Shown: positions 43,422 through 52,305, numbered from the stretch's first letter. The stretch: DNA of 64,000 bases from Spirochaetota bacterium (GCA_029562645.1 JAKQUI010000005.1:133961-197960); one strand, 5' to 3'. Numbers and translations are program-made. Notes: a model not told the origin generated them from the sequence alone.

Positions 43422-43484
43422 CCATCAAGGAACTTTCGACCATTCGCGTAAAGAATCAAGAGACATGCCGCCTGAACTGAGAGC
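43422..43484 (+). repeat. degenerate left half of the ~125-bp repeat (R0)
   Basis: CCATCAAGGAAC...AATCAAGAGACATGCCG...CTGA follows the order of the left half of the full repeat copies at 44531, 50252, 51744 and 53257, with many substitutions and no right half. Confidence 0.55.
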
Positions 43485-43563
43485 TAGGCCCCTGTTCCCC
43501 CCGAGCATCGAGGGCAGGGGTTTGTTGATCACGGTTCAATCGCGAAGTGCATGAACCATAACG

Positions 43564-43773
43564 GTGCACGCGACGGGGGGCAAGGGAAAAAAGGACAAGG
43601 CGAAACTCCAAAAACGTGAACAAAAGAAAGTCGAGGCGAAGAAAGAGGAATCGAGAAAGAAGCAGGTAAAATCGTTGTTTGGCACATGGCACATCGTCTA
43701 TCGAACAGCGACGGATCATGACCCATGGCAACGGCTGAAGCGAGACGTCACGCCATCTGTATCACCCTTTTAA
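43564..43773 (+). CDS. possible lysine-rich small protein
   Basis: A GTG-initiated frame of 69 residues with a KGKKDKAKLQKREQKK coiled-coil-like stretch. It overlaps the 3' end of flgB on the other strand and has no clear ribosome binding site. It could be a fragment of a larger gene. Confidence 0.25.
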   Translation: MHATGGKGKKDKAKLQKREQKKVEAKKEESRKKQVKSLFGTWHIVYRTATDHDPWQRLKRDVTPSVSPF

Positions 43774-44173
43774 GGTTTGAAAATGCGGAGCCAATTCTTT
43801 GCGAATAGGCGTTATACCGCATCGTGTTTTTCGATGCGTCCACCATCTCTTTTTCTATGTCCACGTTGTTGCCATCATTGCGGTATGATGTATTGTAGTC
43901 CAAGTTTATCCGCGGTTGCACCGCCGCAATATCACGGGGGATGTAAAACGGGATGTGCCGCGGATCGGTCATGATCGCCTGCATTGTTTTATTGGATTCA
44001 TTCTTGTCGTCAATCGCGCGCTTGAGCTCGCTTTCAAAATTGACCTCGCTACGCTTGAAGTGAGGAACGTCCACGTTCGCGATATTGTTTGCCAAAACAT
44101 TGCGGCGAATGGACTCGGTATTCAGAGCCTTCTCGAGAAGCTGCATGGTCATCGACCTATTGGTATAAAACAT
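43748..44173 (-). CDS. flgB: flagellar basal-body rod protein FlgB, isolated
   Basis: FlgB forms the proximal rod of the flagellum. The N-terminus MFYTNRSMTMQLLEKALNTE leads into the hallmark NVLANNIANVDVPHFKRSEV. The C-terminal NLKRVIQMA is also typical. 141 residues, normal. Start at 44173 follows GGGAGAAG. In spirochaetes flgB normally begins a flgC-fliE-fliF operon; here no flagellar gene follows, and the gene lies among repeats, so it may be an extra or relocated copy. Confidence 0.88.
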   Translation of the reverse strand: MFYTNRSMTMQLLEKALNTESIRRNVLANNIANVDVPHFKRSEVNFESELKRAIDDKNESNKTMQAIMTDPRHIPFYIPRDIAAVQPRINLDYNTSYRNDGNNVDIEKEMVDASKNTMRYNAYSQRIGSAFSNLKRVIQMA

Positions 44174-44303
44174 GGTCTTCTCCCAATTCCGAACGATCGT
44201 ACGGCATACTCGATTTTCGGAAGGTGTAATGAAATCTTTAGCTTTTTTTGTGACATAATCCGGAAACACAATGCCCTTTTCAGCCCGCTGAATTGCCACC
44301 GAG

Positions 44304-44402
44304 ATGATCGAGGCGGTTTTCAATCAGGACATCATGGACAACGGGATTGTCGTCATCGCTCGGCGGCAGGACGACAGGGGGACTGTCCGGGTCAGACGAT
44401 GA
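44304..44402 (+). pseudogene. possible 3' remnant of a gene
   Basis: A 32-codon frame (MIEAVFNQDIMDNGIVVIAR, ending RVRR) with GC-rich coding-like composition inside the accessory region. Its upstream part would collide with the flgB leader. It looks like the tail of a lost gene rather than an intact one. Confidence 0.25.
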
Positions 44403-44530
44403 CATAGCCGAGCGGGGAAGACTTGCGTTAATGGATCATTGCCGGTACAGGGAGAATGGCAATTCGATTGGAACGGTGGCTTCGATACGCCTTCGGCTAC
44501 TCAGTCATCAAGTTGTTTAGGTACGCATCA

Positions 44531-44657
44531 CCATCAAGGAAACTCCGCTCCCTTTCAGCTATGCGTCAAGAGACATGCTGCCGGTTGTGAGAATTGGATC
44601 ACCCTTGCAGACAGTCCTCTTCCGGCCAAAATGTGTGTGACCTCGGCCTTGAAATTT
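44531..44657 (+). repeat. ~125-bp repeat, copy R1
   Basis: Begins CCATCAAGGAAACTCCG, contains GCGTCAAGAGACATGCTGCC and GCAGACAGTCCTCTTCCGG, and ends GGCCTTGAAATTT. It is nearly identical in order to R2-R4. The ends carry a short inverted TCAAGG/CCTTGA. It lies just past the 3' end of the DUF1566 gene. Confidence 0.85.
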
Positions 44658-44696
44658 GGCGCGATTCATATCGGAAGTCGCACGGACAGCGGTTCC

Positions 44697-45896
44697 CTAC
44701 CAGTCGCCTCCCCTGACAGCCAATACATAGTGGGAAGCGGTTGTTTTTGGATTCATCGAAAACGCCCCACTTTGCAGGAAGACACGGTATGCTTGGTTTG
44801 TCCACATTGTGTGTGTCGTTGAGGTCCAGTAGTAGGCATTCAGGACATTAAGAAAACCCTGTGAGTTGAGCCATGTCGCCGTTGAGCTCTCCCCGTGGTG
44901 AATAAGGCTCATCAATTCGTTGACATTGGGAAGGCGCCAGTCGTTGTAGCCGCCATACTGTATGCTGTTCAAATGCATAATATAGGATAAGGCTTCGTAA
45001 GGGGTACGAGGAATGGTATCCTGTGCCCACCAGCGAACCTGGCCATCGGTGAGGCCATCCAAAGCGTCCCATCCGGAGAGATGATCGCCCCTCGTTACCA
45101 TGAGATTCCCGTCTTGAGTCCACACCAGTCCCGTCAGGGTATCGGTGATGGTGCTGTTGCCATTATCGATAAATCGGTTTGCCGGCCACGGGACCCCCTT
45201 CTGGTATTCGCCGTCATGTCCGAGACTGATGCACGAAGCCTGTAATACGCCCGAACTGTTCCAGCAGGACGTTTGACCCGTTTTTGGGATTGAGGTGGAA
45301 TCTCCCCGTACGGCCCATAATCGACCAGTACTACTTTTTGACGTTGCAGAAGCGTCACCGTACTGCATGTTGACCGTGAATGCGCTCGCTGTGACGAAAC
45401 GATCGGTTGTTGATGTCCAATAGAAGGCGTTTTGTATAGCGGTAAAGCCTTGGCTGTTGAGGCGAACGGACAGTTGCGCGCCCGTTTGATAATTGATGAG
45501 GCTGCGGAGTTCCTTCCGGTTCGGCATGCGCCAATCGAAATAGCCCCCGGTGCCCTTCGATGCGGCATAGCCGAGGGAAGCGTCCCAGGTGTCCGCGGGC
45601 GATGAGGGCGATTGCTCCCACATGAGTCCGGTCATGGTATCGGTCACGGTACCGTCGCCGTTGTCGTAAAACCGCGCAGGGGGCCATGCGAGTCCTTTTT
45701 GCAGTTCCCCGTCCTCTCCAGTAATATCCATGTCGATCCAGTCATTGCCGGTTTTGTACAGATGAATGGCGTACACCGGTTTGGAGGTATCTTGCCCATC
45801 CCGATCCGACAATTATGCTTCCCAGATATCATTCTGGGCGCATGACAACAAGGTCGCTAGCAGAGAAAAGACGAAAATGGAGACAATCTCTTTCAT
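44697..45896 (-). pseudogene. DUF1566 lipoprotein with an in-frame TAA after the signal peptide
   Basis: The frame starts at 45896 with a lipoprotein signal (IFVFSLLATLLSCAQ), hits TAA at codon 28 (45813-45815), and continues open for 371 codons to 44697. The body has two DUF1566/Lcl-type domains: DNGDGTVTDTMTGLMWEQ, FDWRMPNRKELRSLI, FYWTSTT, and the second set DNGNSTITDTLTGLVW, NDWRLPNVNELMSLI, YYWTSTT. TAA is not a selenocysteine codon. Either the gene is recently inactivated or translation restarts at TTG 45812, giving an unexported protein. Confidence 0.8.
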
Positions 45897-46364
45897 GATT
45901 CAAACTCTTCACGCCAAAACGGCTTTTTACTCAAGGTAATATTATGGGCGGATCGTGTCAAGGGCTCAGTGACGGATAAAGCAATTTATATTTCCCGTAT
46001 ACCATCAATGAAAGCGGGACTAGTTCCGGCTAAAAGCGTGTGACAACGGCCTTAAATTTTCCTTGCCATAACATCAGTGGCATGTTTTTATTCAATGGCC
46101 GAATTGGTCTTCCAACACAAACAGGGATAATCTCTCATGAGCGCAAAAAACACCCGGTAACGTCCCACGGAGTGTGTAACATGAATGCTTGAAAAAGCAT
46201 GGTGCGCCATGCCAGAGTTGTAATTGGTAAACAACAACAGTTGGAGGCGCAACCAATTCTTTTAGAACAACATGTCGTACAAGTCGAAGAATGCAAGGCG
46301 CTTGATTCTGTACGGGAAAGGTCGCAGTTGATGGTAGGTGGTATATCTATTGGCGGGAGGAAGG
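45897..46364. other. region with a repeat fragment and no clear gene
   Basis: 46024-46059 (TTCCGGCTAAAAGCGTGTGA, ending GGCCTTAAATTT) matches the right end of the ~125-bp repeat. A short plus-strand frame at 46199-46411 has no ribosome binding site and is not supported. The rest probably holds the promoters of the flanking divergent genes. Confidence 0.5.
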
Positions 46365-47693
46365 ATGCGATATTTAATTTTTGCCCTGATGCTCTTTTCC
46401 GCAGGCTGTGACTTCTTTTCCACGGATCAAACGGGGGATAGCATGAAAAGTAAAATACATACCGGCGGCAAATCCCCTATGGAGATTGCTCTCTCCCGAT
46501 CGGACGTGATGCTCGATGAAAGCATCACGATCCGCATTGAAGGGCTGACTCCCGCTGAACAAGCGACTCTCACTGCAGAAGCCCGTGACGATGCAGGAAT
46601 CATCTGGCAGAGTGTGATACAGCTGCCAGCACCGGGTGCATCATCACTCGAGCTGGCAGGAGTTGACCCGGAGGGTCTGTTCACGCGAATGGTCCCGCTC
46701 GGCTCGAAAAAAGATGGGTTGACGCCGCTGTTTGAAAAAACGACCCTTACGCCCATCAGCTACACGATCAGGTGCGTGTCCGGGGGCGCCATGTCCCAGG
46801 TGCGGTTGAAACGCCATTTTATCGATGAAAAACTGATTGTACGCAGGCCCGTCAATGAGGGCGCCCTGGTCGGATCCCTCTTTTATCCGCGAGCTGGCGG
46901 GCCTCATCCCATCATACTATTCCTCAGCGGCTCCGGAGGAAAATTCAACGAGCCCAGGGCCGCTCTGCTGGCATCGAAAGGCTTTGCCGTTTTTTCTGTG
47001 GCCTATTTCGGCGTTGATCCGCTCCCGAAGGAGCTGTCCGAAATACCACTTGAATTTTTTGACAGGGCCCTGGTCTTTTTAAAAAGTCAGTCTATGATCA
47101 ACATGACAAGAATGGGGATCTTCGGCTATTCAAAGGGAGGCGAGCTCGCCCTGCTCCTGGCCTCTCGTCATCCCGGGATCAAAGCTGTGGCCGCCTATTC
47201 TCCCAGCGCCTACGTATGGCAGGGATTGGCTCGGGGAAGGACGATAAAAAGTTCGTGGACCAGTGACGGCAAGCCCCTGGCATTTGTACCCATGGAGATT
47301 GGCGCCGGTACAATGATAAAACTGATGCTTGGCAGGAAGGTCGCATTCCGGCGTGTCTATGAAGACGGTCTTGATGGAAACAAGGCAACGGCTGATCTGG
47401 CCCGGATCCCTGTGGAAAACATCAGGGCCTCGGTTTTGATTACAGCCGGGGGAGCGGACGCCGTGTGGCCGGCGGATATCTTTGCAGCAAAAATCGAAGA
47501 CACCATCAAGCGGCACGGCGGAAGGGTCAGCATCATCCAGGCGCGATCAGCCGGGCATCTCACCACGCAGGCGTTTCTTCCGCCCGCCCAGTCAATGGGA
47601 AACATGCTGTTCGGCGGGGATACGAAAACCACCGCTGATCTTCTGGCTCAGGCATGGTCAGACACGGTATCGCTCTTTAAAAAGAATCTATGA
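46365..47693 (+). CDS. lipoprotein BAAT-like acyl-CoA thioesterase/acyltransferase
   Basis: The signal with LMLFSAGC predicts lipidation. The N-terminal ~150 residues form the beta-sandwich of the acyl-CoA thioesterase/BAAT N-domain (ESITIRIEGLTPAEQATLTAEA). The rest is the BAAT alpha/beta-hydrolase. Triad candidates: Ser in GIFGYSKGGELAL, Asp in GGADAVWPA and His in SAGHLTTQ. Human BAAT and relatives act on bile or fatty acyl-CoA; an envelope lipoprotein form is unusual for a CoA enzyme and may act on other esters. ATG at 46365 follows GGGAGGAAGG. 442 aa. Confidence 0.85.
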   Translation: MRYLIFALMLFSAGCDFFSTDQTGDSMKSKIHTGGKSPMEIALSRSDVMLDESITIRIEGLTPAEQATLTAEARDDAGIIWQSVIQLPAPGASSLELAGVDPEGLFTRMVPLGSKKDGLTPLFEKTTLTPISYTIRCVSGGAMSQVRLKRHFIDEKLIVRRPVNEGALVGSLFYPRAGGPHPIILFLSGSGGKFNEPRAALLASKGFAVFSVAYFGVDPLPKELSEIPLEFFDRALVFLKSQSMINMTRMGIFGYSKGGELALLLASRHPGIKAVAAYSPSAYVWQGLARGRTIKSSWTSDGKPLAFVPMEIGAGTMIKLMLGRKVAFRRVYEDGLDGNKATADLARIPVENIRASVLITAGGADAVWPADIFAAKIEDTIKRHGGRVSIIQARSAGHLTTQAFLPPAQSMGNMLFGGDTKTTADLLAQAWSDTVSLFKKNL

Positions 47694-47815
47694 TTCCCGC
47701 GTTGACGGACGGGGCATGCGATAGGATGGTTTCGCTTTCGCAGGTGTCCGATTCTCGGGGTCCACTATAGAGTGATGGATCGATCGAGCGTGAATCCGCT
47801 GGCGGGGTGATCGTA

Positions 47816-48904
47816 TCAGTGCGCTGACGGATGTGGAAACTCGATTACAAAACGCGCACCGGCGCCCTTTTCTATTGTAAGCCTTCCCTTTATCTGTTTC
47901 ACGATTATGAGAACCAGTTCCATGCCAAAGCCTCCAGGCGTGGCGCCGGCGACGCTTTCAGGAAGGCCTCGGCCGTTGTCTTCATACTCGATCCTTACCC
48001 GATCGTCAATACGCGAGGCGGCGAGCGATATTCGGCCCTCGTCCATCTCTCCGAATGCGTATTTCGCCGAATTGGTCACCAGTTCATTGATGAGGATCCC
48101 CAGCGATGAAAGGATCTCGGCCGGGAGCACGATGTCGCCGATTTCAATGGATGCGCGAATCCGGATGCCGCCGGAGAAGACGCCGAGTATCTCATGGATG
48201 AGCGGCGTAAGGTAATCGCGGAGCGGCATCGACGCGGCTCCTCCTGCGCGGAAAAGCTTGTCGTACAACACCATCATGCCCTGCAGCCTTCCGGCGGCCT
48301 CCTGCAGGGCCGCGGTTACGGTCGGGTCCGTATGCGTGCGAAGCTGCAGGCGAAGGAGCGCGATGGTGGTGCTCATGTTGTTCTTTATGCGGTGGTGAGC
48401 CTCGCGGAGAATGAGTTCCTTCTCCCCGAGGAGCGCCCGTACCCGTTCCTCGGCTCGCGTTCGCTCCTCGACCTCGTTCTCGAGCGCCCTCTTTTCCCTG
48501 ATGAGATCGCGCTGCAGCGCCGTGTTCTCCGCGTTGAGCCTGAGTATATTCTTGTAATATCCCTCGAGCGTCCGGACGTCAATCTCGCCGATCAGCAAAA
48601 ACTCGTCGTCTTTTCTGTATACGCGCGCTTTGATGCTGGTGTCGGCCCGGCCGTTCTGGCCGAACGTGAGAAATCCGTCAAAGACAAGAGGCCCTTCATG
48701 GGCGGCATTCACCAGATCCGCGAAGGGCGGGTTGATACAGCGTGCGCGCGGGTCGCTGCCCAGCAGAGTGGTGGCGGCGGGACTGGCGAAACGTACATCG
48801 CCGTCAGCACCGAAAACAGCAACGCACAAGACGCCGCTTTCGCGTACCGCATCATCGATCTCGGTGCGCCAGTGCGTGAAGAATTCACGAAGGGAGGCGT
48901 GCAT
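47816..48904 (-). CDS. PAS / HisKA_2 sensor histidine kinase
   Basis: N-terminal PAS-like sensor (residues ~20-115), a coiled coil (~120-165), a HisKA_2 dimerisation helix with the phospho-His in REAHHRIKNNMSTT, and an HATPase domain with NELVTNSAKYAF (N box) and DNGRGLPES (G1), ending GGFGMELVLIIVKQ. No membrane segment. HisKA_2 kinases often pair with PAS/LOV or bilin photoreceptors. Last gene of the operon 50033-47816 after the cobalamin-binding sensor. Confidence 0.9.
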   Translation of the reverse strand: MHASLREFFTHWRTEIDDAVRESGVLCVAVFGADGDVRFASPAATTLLGSDPRARCINPPFADLVNAAHEGPLVFDGFLTFGQNGRADTSIKARVYRKDDEFLLIGEIDVRTLEGYYKNILRLNAENTALQRDLIREKRALENEVEERTRAEERVRALLGEKELILREAHHRIKNNMSTTIALLRLQLRTHTDPTVTAALQEAAGRLQGMMVLYDKLFRAGGAASMPLRDYLTPLIHEILGVFSGGIRIRASIEIGDIVLPAEILSSLGILINELVTNSAKYAFGEMDEGRISLAASRIDDRVRIEYEDNGRGLPESVAGATPGGFGMELVLIIVKQIKGRLTIEKGAGARFVIEFPHPSAH

Positions 48905-48907
48905 GTA

Positions 48908-49369
48908 TTACCCGAACGACCGTTGTTCCTCGCCGGCCGCTCCGGACAGCGCGGTGAAGGCCGGTATGTTGACCTGCATCCATTCGTATAACGGAAGGAT
49001 GTCGGCGTATGCATCAGCGGAGAGCATTTCCTTCAATACATCCATCCAGGCGTTCAGCTGCGCGGCCCAGTAGTTGACATGGAACCCTCGACTGCGGTAC
49101 GCCCTGAACACCCACACTATGGTGTCGAGGAGCGCCTCCGGATTGTGGAATTTCAGAATTGACGCGATAAACCGCGCATGATTGGCGTGATTGTCGCGCA
49201 TCATCGCAAGATTATGCGGGCCGACCAGAAATTCGATGTCCTCGCGGGCCAGAAGGCGTTCGTTTATGCGCACCACGAGCGAGTCGCGCATGGCATCGTA
49301 TTCAGCGGCCGACGCCTCTGTTGCCTGTTTCAACCGTCCCGCGCTCTCAAGAAGCATGTTCCTGTCCAT
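48908..49369 (-). CDS. helical protein of unknown function in the cobalamin-sensor operon
   Basis: 153 residues, predicted all-helical, with conserved-looking HNLAMMRDNHANHARFI and FRAYRSRGFHVNYWAAQLNA. The His residues and compact helical length could fit a globin- or four-helix-like sensor, but no family is recognised. The gaps are 4 bases to the upstream cobalamin-binding gene and 3 bases to the kinase, so it almost certainly belongs to the same pathway. ATG at 49369 is chosen; ATG at 49390 (MNGESD) would overlap the upstream gene. Confidence 0.7.
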   Translation of the reverse strand: MDRNMLLESAGRLKQATEASAAEYDAMRDSLVVRINERLLAREDIEFLVGPHNLAMMRDNHANHARFIASILKFHNPEALLDTIVWVFRAYRSRGFHVNYWAAQLNAWMDVLKEMLSADAYADILPLYEWMQVNIPAFTALSGAAGEEQRSFG

Positions 49370-49373
49370 GGTG

Positions 49374-50033
49374 TCACTCTCTCCATTCATGAGTGATATA
49401 TTCCTCAATCGAATACAGGTTCGGCAAATGCTTCACTTCGCCGAGTGCACGAAGAATCACATCCGGGCCGTGCGAGAACGCCTGTCCTCCGACGAGCACC
49501 GATATCTCCGGGAACGCGGACCGCAGCGCCGCCACCATATGCGCAAGCAACGGCACATTGAAGTAAATGGCGAGCGAAAGCGCGACAAGCGACGGGCGCC
49601 TGGTCCGGATGAAGGACATGAGCTCGCCCGTGGGAATGTTTGCCCCGAGAAAATACGCGTCCCACCCGCGCATCTCGAATATGTCGGCCACCATCTTGAT
49701 CCCGACCTGGTGCTCCTCGCTTTCCACGCAGGCGGCAACCATGGCCCTGCCGATGTGTGTGGTCTGCACCACGCGGGGATAGAGTTCGTTCATGATCGCC
49801 TCGGCGATCGCCGTGGCCATGTGCTCTGTCGCCACGCTGATGCGGTTGAACTCCCACAGGCGGCCCACCTCGTAGAGGGACCGCGTGATGATGTGTTCGT
49901 ACAGCGATATGATTGGCTCTCCTGAATCCAGATATGCCCAGGCTATAGAGGAACACGCGGGGCGATCGCCCGCAAGAAGCGCGTCAAGAAAAAGCTTGAA
50001 GGATATATCATGCCTATTGGATGCATCAGGCAT
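49374..50033 (-). CDS. CarH/AerR-like cobalamin-binding photosensor domain protein
   Basis: A four-helix cap domain (residues ~10-90) and a Rossmann B12-binding domain (~95-215). The cap has W60-x9-E70-H71 (RLWEFNRISVATEHMA), the motif that caps the adenosyl group in CarH-type photoreceptors. The lower-ligand site reads EEHQVG (His108), a variant of DxHxxG. FEMRGWDAYFLGANIP and VLVGGQAFSHGP are typical. There is no DNA-binding domain, so output is probably through the operon's histidine kinase. Start at 50033 follows GAGGAG. Confidence 0.85.
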   Translation of the reverse strand: MPDASNRHDISFKLFLDALLAGDRPACSSIAWAYLDSGEPIISLYEHIITRSLYEVGRLWEFNRISVATEHMATAIAEAIMNELYPRVVQTTHIGRAMVAACVESEEHQVGIKMVADIFEMRGWDAYFLGANIPTGELMSFIRTRRPSLVALSLAIYFNVPLLAHMVAALRSAFPEISVLVGGQAFSHGPDVILRALGEVKHLPNLYSIEEYITHEWRE

Positions 50034-50251
50034 CGGACGTGGCTCCTCGCGTTGATGATGCATACTAAGCACGTGCCCGAGCGAATTCACCGATGCATAT
50101 CTTGCACCGGGCGTCTCGCAAGATCAAGGAGAAAACTTCGCGTACGGACAAGAAATTTCTGCAAGCATCAAAGAATACGCGGTTCCATCGTGCAAGCCGA
50201 AACATGCCAATCGGTGACGTTCCTGCTGGCCTTGGTCCACGCGTAAATTTA

Positions 50252-50374
50252 CCATCAAGGAAACTCCGCCCCTTTCCGCAATGCGTCAAGAGACATACTG
50301 CCGATTGAGAACTGGATCACTCATGCAGACAGTCCTCTTCGGGCCAAAAAGAGTGTGACATCGGCCTTGAATTT
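50252..50374 (+). repeat. ~125-bp repeat, copy R2
   Basis: Begins CCATCAAGGAAACTCCGCCC, contains GCGTCAAGAGACATACTGCC and GCAGACAGTCCTCTTCGGG, and ends GGCCTTGAATTT. It lies between the promoter side of the cobalamin-sensor operon and the 3' end of the DUF4143 ATPase gene. Confidence 0.88.
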
Positions 50375-50458
50375 CGCCGAGCACTGGCGCCTCCGTCGCA
50401 TCGCCGGAAAAGCGGATCGCCGGGCTGTAGAACCATTATAATGCTGTTGGGAAACGCT

Positions 50459-51679
50459 TCATGGCAAAGACGTGATCCATCGATCAGCCGAAATCACCGC
50501 GACCTTAAGATTGTCGTTTGAAAAAAGCTTGTACACGCCTGCCTGATTGACCAGCTGCACCGCGGGAATGTTGAGCCGCGATTGGATCTTTAAGAGCGCC
50601 GGCGTGGGACGATTATCCGACAGCTTGCATTCCACCAGGAGAAAGGGCAAGCCGTTTCGCGCCAGCAGGAAGTCGACCTCGTCGCCGTCTTTCGTGCGTA
50701 CGTAGTGCAGGGCGTAGTCGCCGTTACCCTGTTCGGTCCAGCCGGTGACGGCGCGATGCAGTTCGAGCGCGACCATGTTTTCGAAGCGCGCGCCTTCTTC
50801 GCCGACAAGGGCATAGTCGAATAGATATAGTTTTTTCTCCTTTGTGATCGCCCGGGTGATTTTTTCCGACCAGGGGGCGATCCTGAAGGTGACGTAAAAA
50901 TCGTCGAAGGTCCGCAGCCATGACTTGACCGAATCAAAGGAAACCTTGAGGTCGCCGGCTAGGTTGTTCATCGACAGGGGGCTCCCGATCCTCGCGGGCA
51001 GCACCGAGAACATCGCCTCGAGGGTCTCGATATTCTTGATGCCCGTGAGGTCCCGCACATCCTCGCGGACAAGCTGGCGGTGGTAGGCGCGGGACCAGAT
51101 ATTATAGGTCTGCTTTTTCCCCGATAGAAATGGATCGGGGAAACCGCTCAGCTCGGCAAGCGACTCCCAGGCATTGCGAATGCTCCGGGTGGATCCTCCC
51201 ACGCACTCGAGGGGCGCCCTGAGAAAGTCGTCCAAGCTCCGCGTTCCGCCATGCAGCTCTCCCAGCGTGAAGGGCCACAGGTGGAAGAGGAAATATCTTC
51301 CGGCCAGCGAGTCCCCGCCTTTCCGGTAGAGGTCCAGTCTGCCGCTTCCCGTGACCAGGAATTTATATCCGGCGCCGTCCCTGTCGTAGGCGCCCTTGAG
51401 GAAATTTTTCCAGTCGTGGTATTTATGAATTTCATCGAGGATTACGATCGGCTTGGACGGGTCCCTCCTGTTCACGTCCTCGTAAAACAGGGGGTTTTCT
51501 ATGAGACGTTTCTTGTCGTCGGGAAGGTCCCAGTTGAAGTATAGGGAATTCGGCGCCTCCGAGGCGAGCATTCGGGCGAAGGTCGTTTTTCCCGCCTGAC
51601 GGGGGCCGCTTATGAACACCATCTGCCGGTGAGGCTTGAGGATTTCCCAAGTCTTCTGATATTCAGTGCGATGCTCCAT
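50459..51679 (-). CDS. AAA_14/DUF4143 ATPase
   Basis: Walker A SGPRQAGKTTFAR and Walker B VILDEIHKYHDW, a sensor region LVTGSGRLDLYRKGG, and a C-terminal DUF4143 domain with a nuclease-like core (ALHYVRTKDGDEVDFLLA, then LLVECKLSD) resembling the D...ExK site of restriction-type enzymes. Common in mobile or defence-associated regions; biological role unresolved. 406 aa, intact. Its start lies 15 bases from a 38-bp palindrome. Confidence 0.88.
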   Translation of the reverse strand: MEHRTEYQKTWEILKPHRQMVFISGPRQAGKTTFARMLASEAPNSLYFNWDLPDDKKRLIENPLFYEDVNRRDPSKPIVILDEIHKYHDWKNFLKGAYDRDGAGYKFLVTGSGRLDLYRKGGDSLAGRYFLFHLWPFTLGELHGGTRSLDDFLRAPLECVGGSTRSIRNAWESLAELSGFPDPFLSGKKQTYNIWSRAYHRQLVREDVRDLTGIKNIETLEAMFSVLPARIGSPLSMNNLAGDLKVSFDSVKSWLRTFDDFYVTFRIAPWSEKITRAITKEKKLYLFDYALVGEEGARFENMVALELHRAVTGWTEQGNGDYALHYVRTKDGDEVDFLLARNGLPFLLVECKLSDNRPTPALLKIQSRLNIPAVQLVNQAGVYKLFSNDNLKVAVISADRWITSLP

Positions 51680-51694
51680 GGTGACTATTTTGTC

Positions 51695-51732
51695 GTGTAA
51701 CCTGAAAAAGTCAAGACTTTTTCAGGTTACAC
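51695..51732. repeat. 38-bp perfect palindrome before the DUF4143 ATPase
   Basis: GTGTAACCTGAAAAAGTC, AA, GACTTTTTCAGGTTACAC: two 18-bp arms with a 2-base centre. It lies between the ATPase ATG (51679) and repeat R3 (51744). It could be an operator for autoregulation, a cruciform target or a recombination site. Confidence 0.8.
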
Positions 51733-51743
51733 TCGTAAAAAGA

Positions 51744-51868
51744 CAATCAAGGAAACCCCGCCCCTTTCCGCAATGGGTCAATAGGTATACTGCCGTTATG
51801 AGAACTGGATCAGCCCTGCAGACAGTCCCATTCCGGCCAAAAAGTGCGTGACACCGGACTTAAAATTT
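51744..51868 (+). repeat. ~125-bp repeat, copy R3
   Basis: Begins CAATCAAGGAAACCCCGCCC, contains ATGAGAACTGGATCAG and GCCAAAAAGTGCGTGACACC, and ends GGACTTAAAATTT. It abuts a truncated gene at its right border. Confidence 0.85.
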
Positions 51869-52102
51869 GTGGAGAAAGAACGATTGCTTCTGTTGTCGCA
51901 GATGCGACTTCCCGGAAAGGCCTGGCTGGAATTTGTAGACCATGGCGGAAGACTTCTTGTGACCGGATATTTTATACCGAAGGGCGTAGGGGGACGCGTG
52001 TATTGGTATGCGCTGTATCCCTTCCATAAAGTGCTTTTCAGACAGATGGCGAAAAATATCGTTGCCCGGGCGAAGCGGGATCATAATGAACAAAATCATT
52101 AA
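51869..52102 (+). pseudogene. C-terminal fragment of a DUF2867-type protein
   Basis: The frame runs from the right border of R3 through PGKAWLEFVDHGGRLLVTGY, then FIPKGVGGRVYWYALYPFHK and MAKNIVARA. This is the C-terminal signature of DUF2867 domains found behind NAD(P)-binding SDR-like domains. Everything before it is missing, so this is a 3' remnant with its breakpoint at the repeat. Confidence 0.75.
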
Positions 52103-52305
52103 ATAGGTGTCGCGGACTTGTTGGCGTGTGAGGGTCTGATGTTCCTTGGATGGTTCATTGAGGACTTTACAAGACCAATTTTTGGATAATGGTGGGGAAG
52201 TTAAATTTTCACACAGACAGAGGTTATTCTGAAAAAATTGTTTACGTGTCGAGAAGATTGTCCTATCTCAGTACGTGTGTTTTTATATCCCTGGGAGGTA
52301 CTGTT

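Noticed and set aside
44697-45896. Recoding of TAA (e.g. as an amino acid) in this organism
   Set aside because: TAA ends many intact genes here (for example 10791 and 63703), so the two internal TAA codons are better read as local mutations.
46199-46411. Short plus-strand frame before the BAAT lipoprotein
   Set aside because: No ribosome binding site, and it overlaps the well-supported start at 46365 in another frame.
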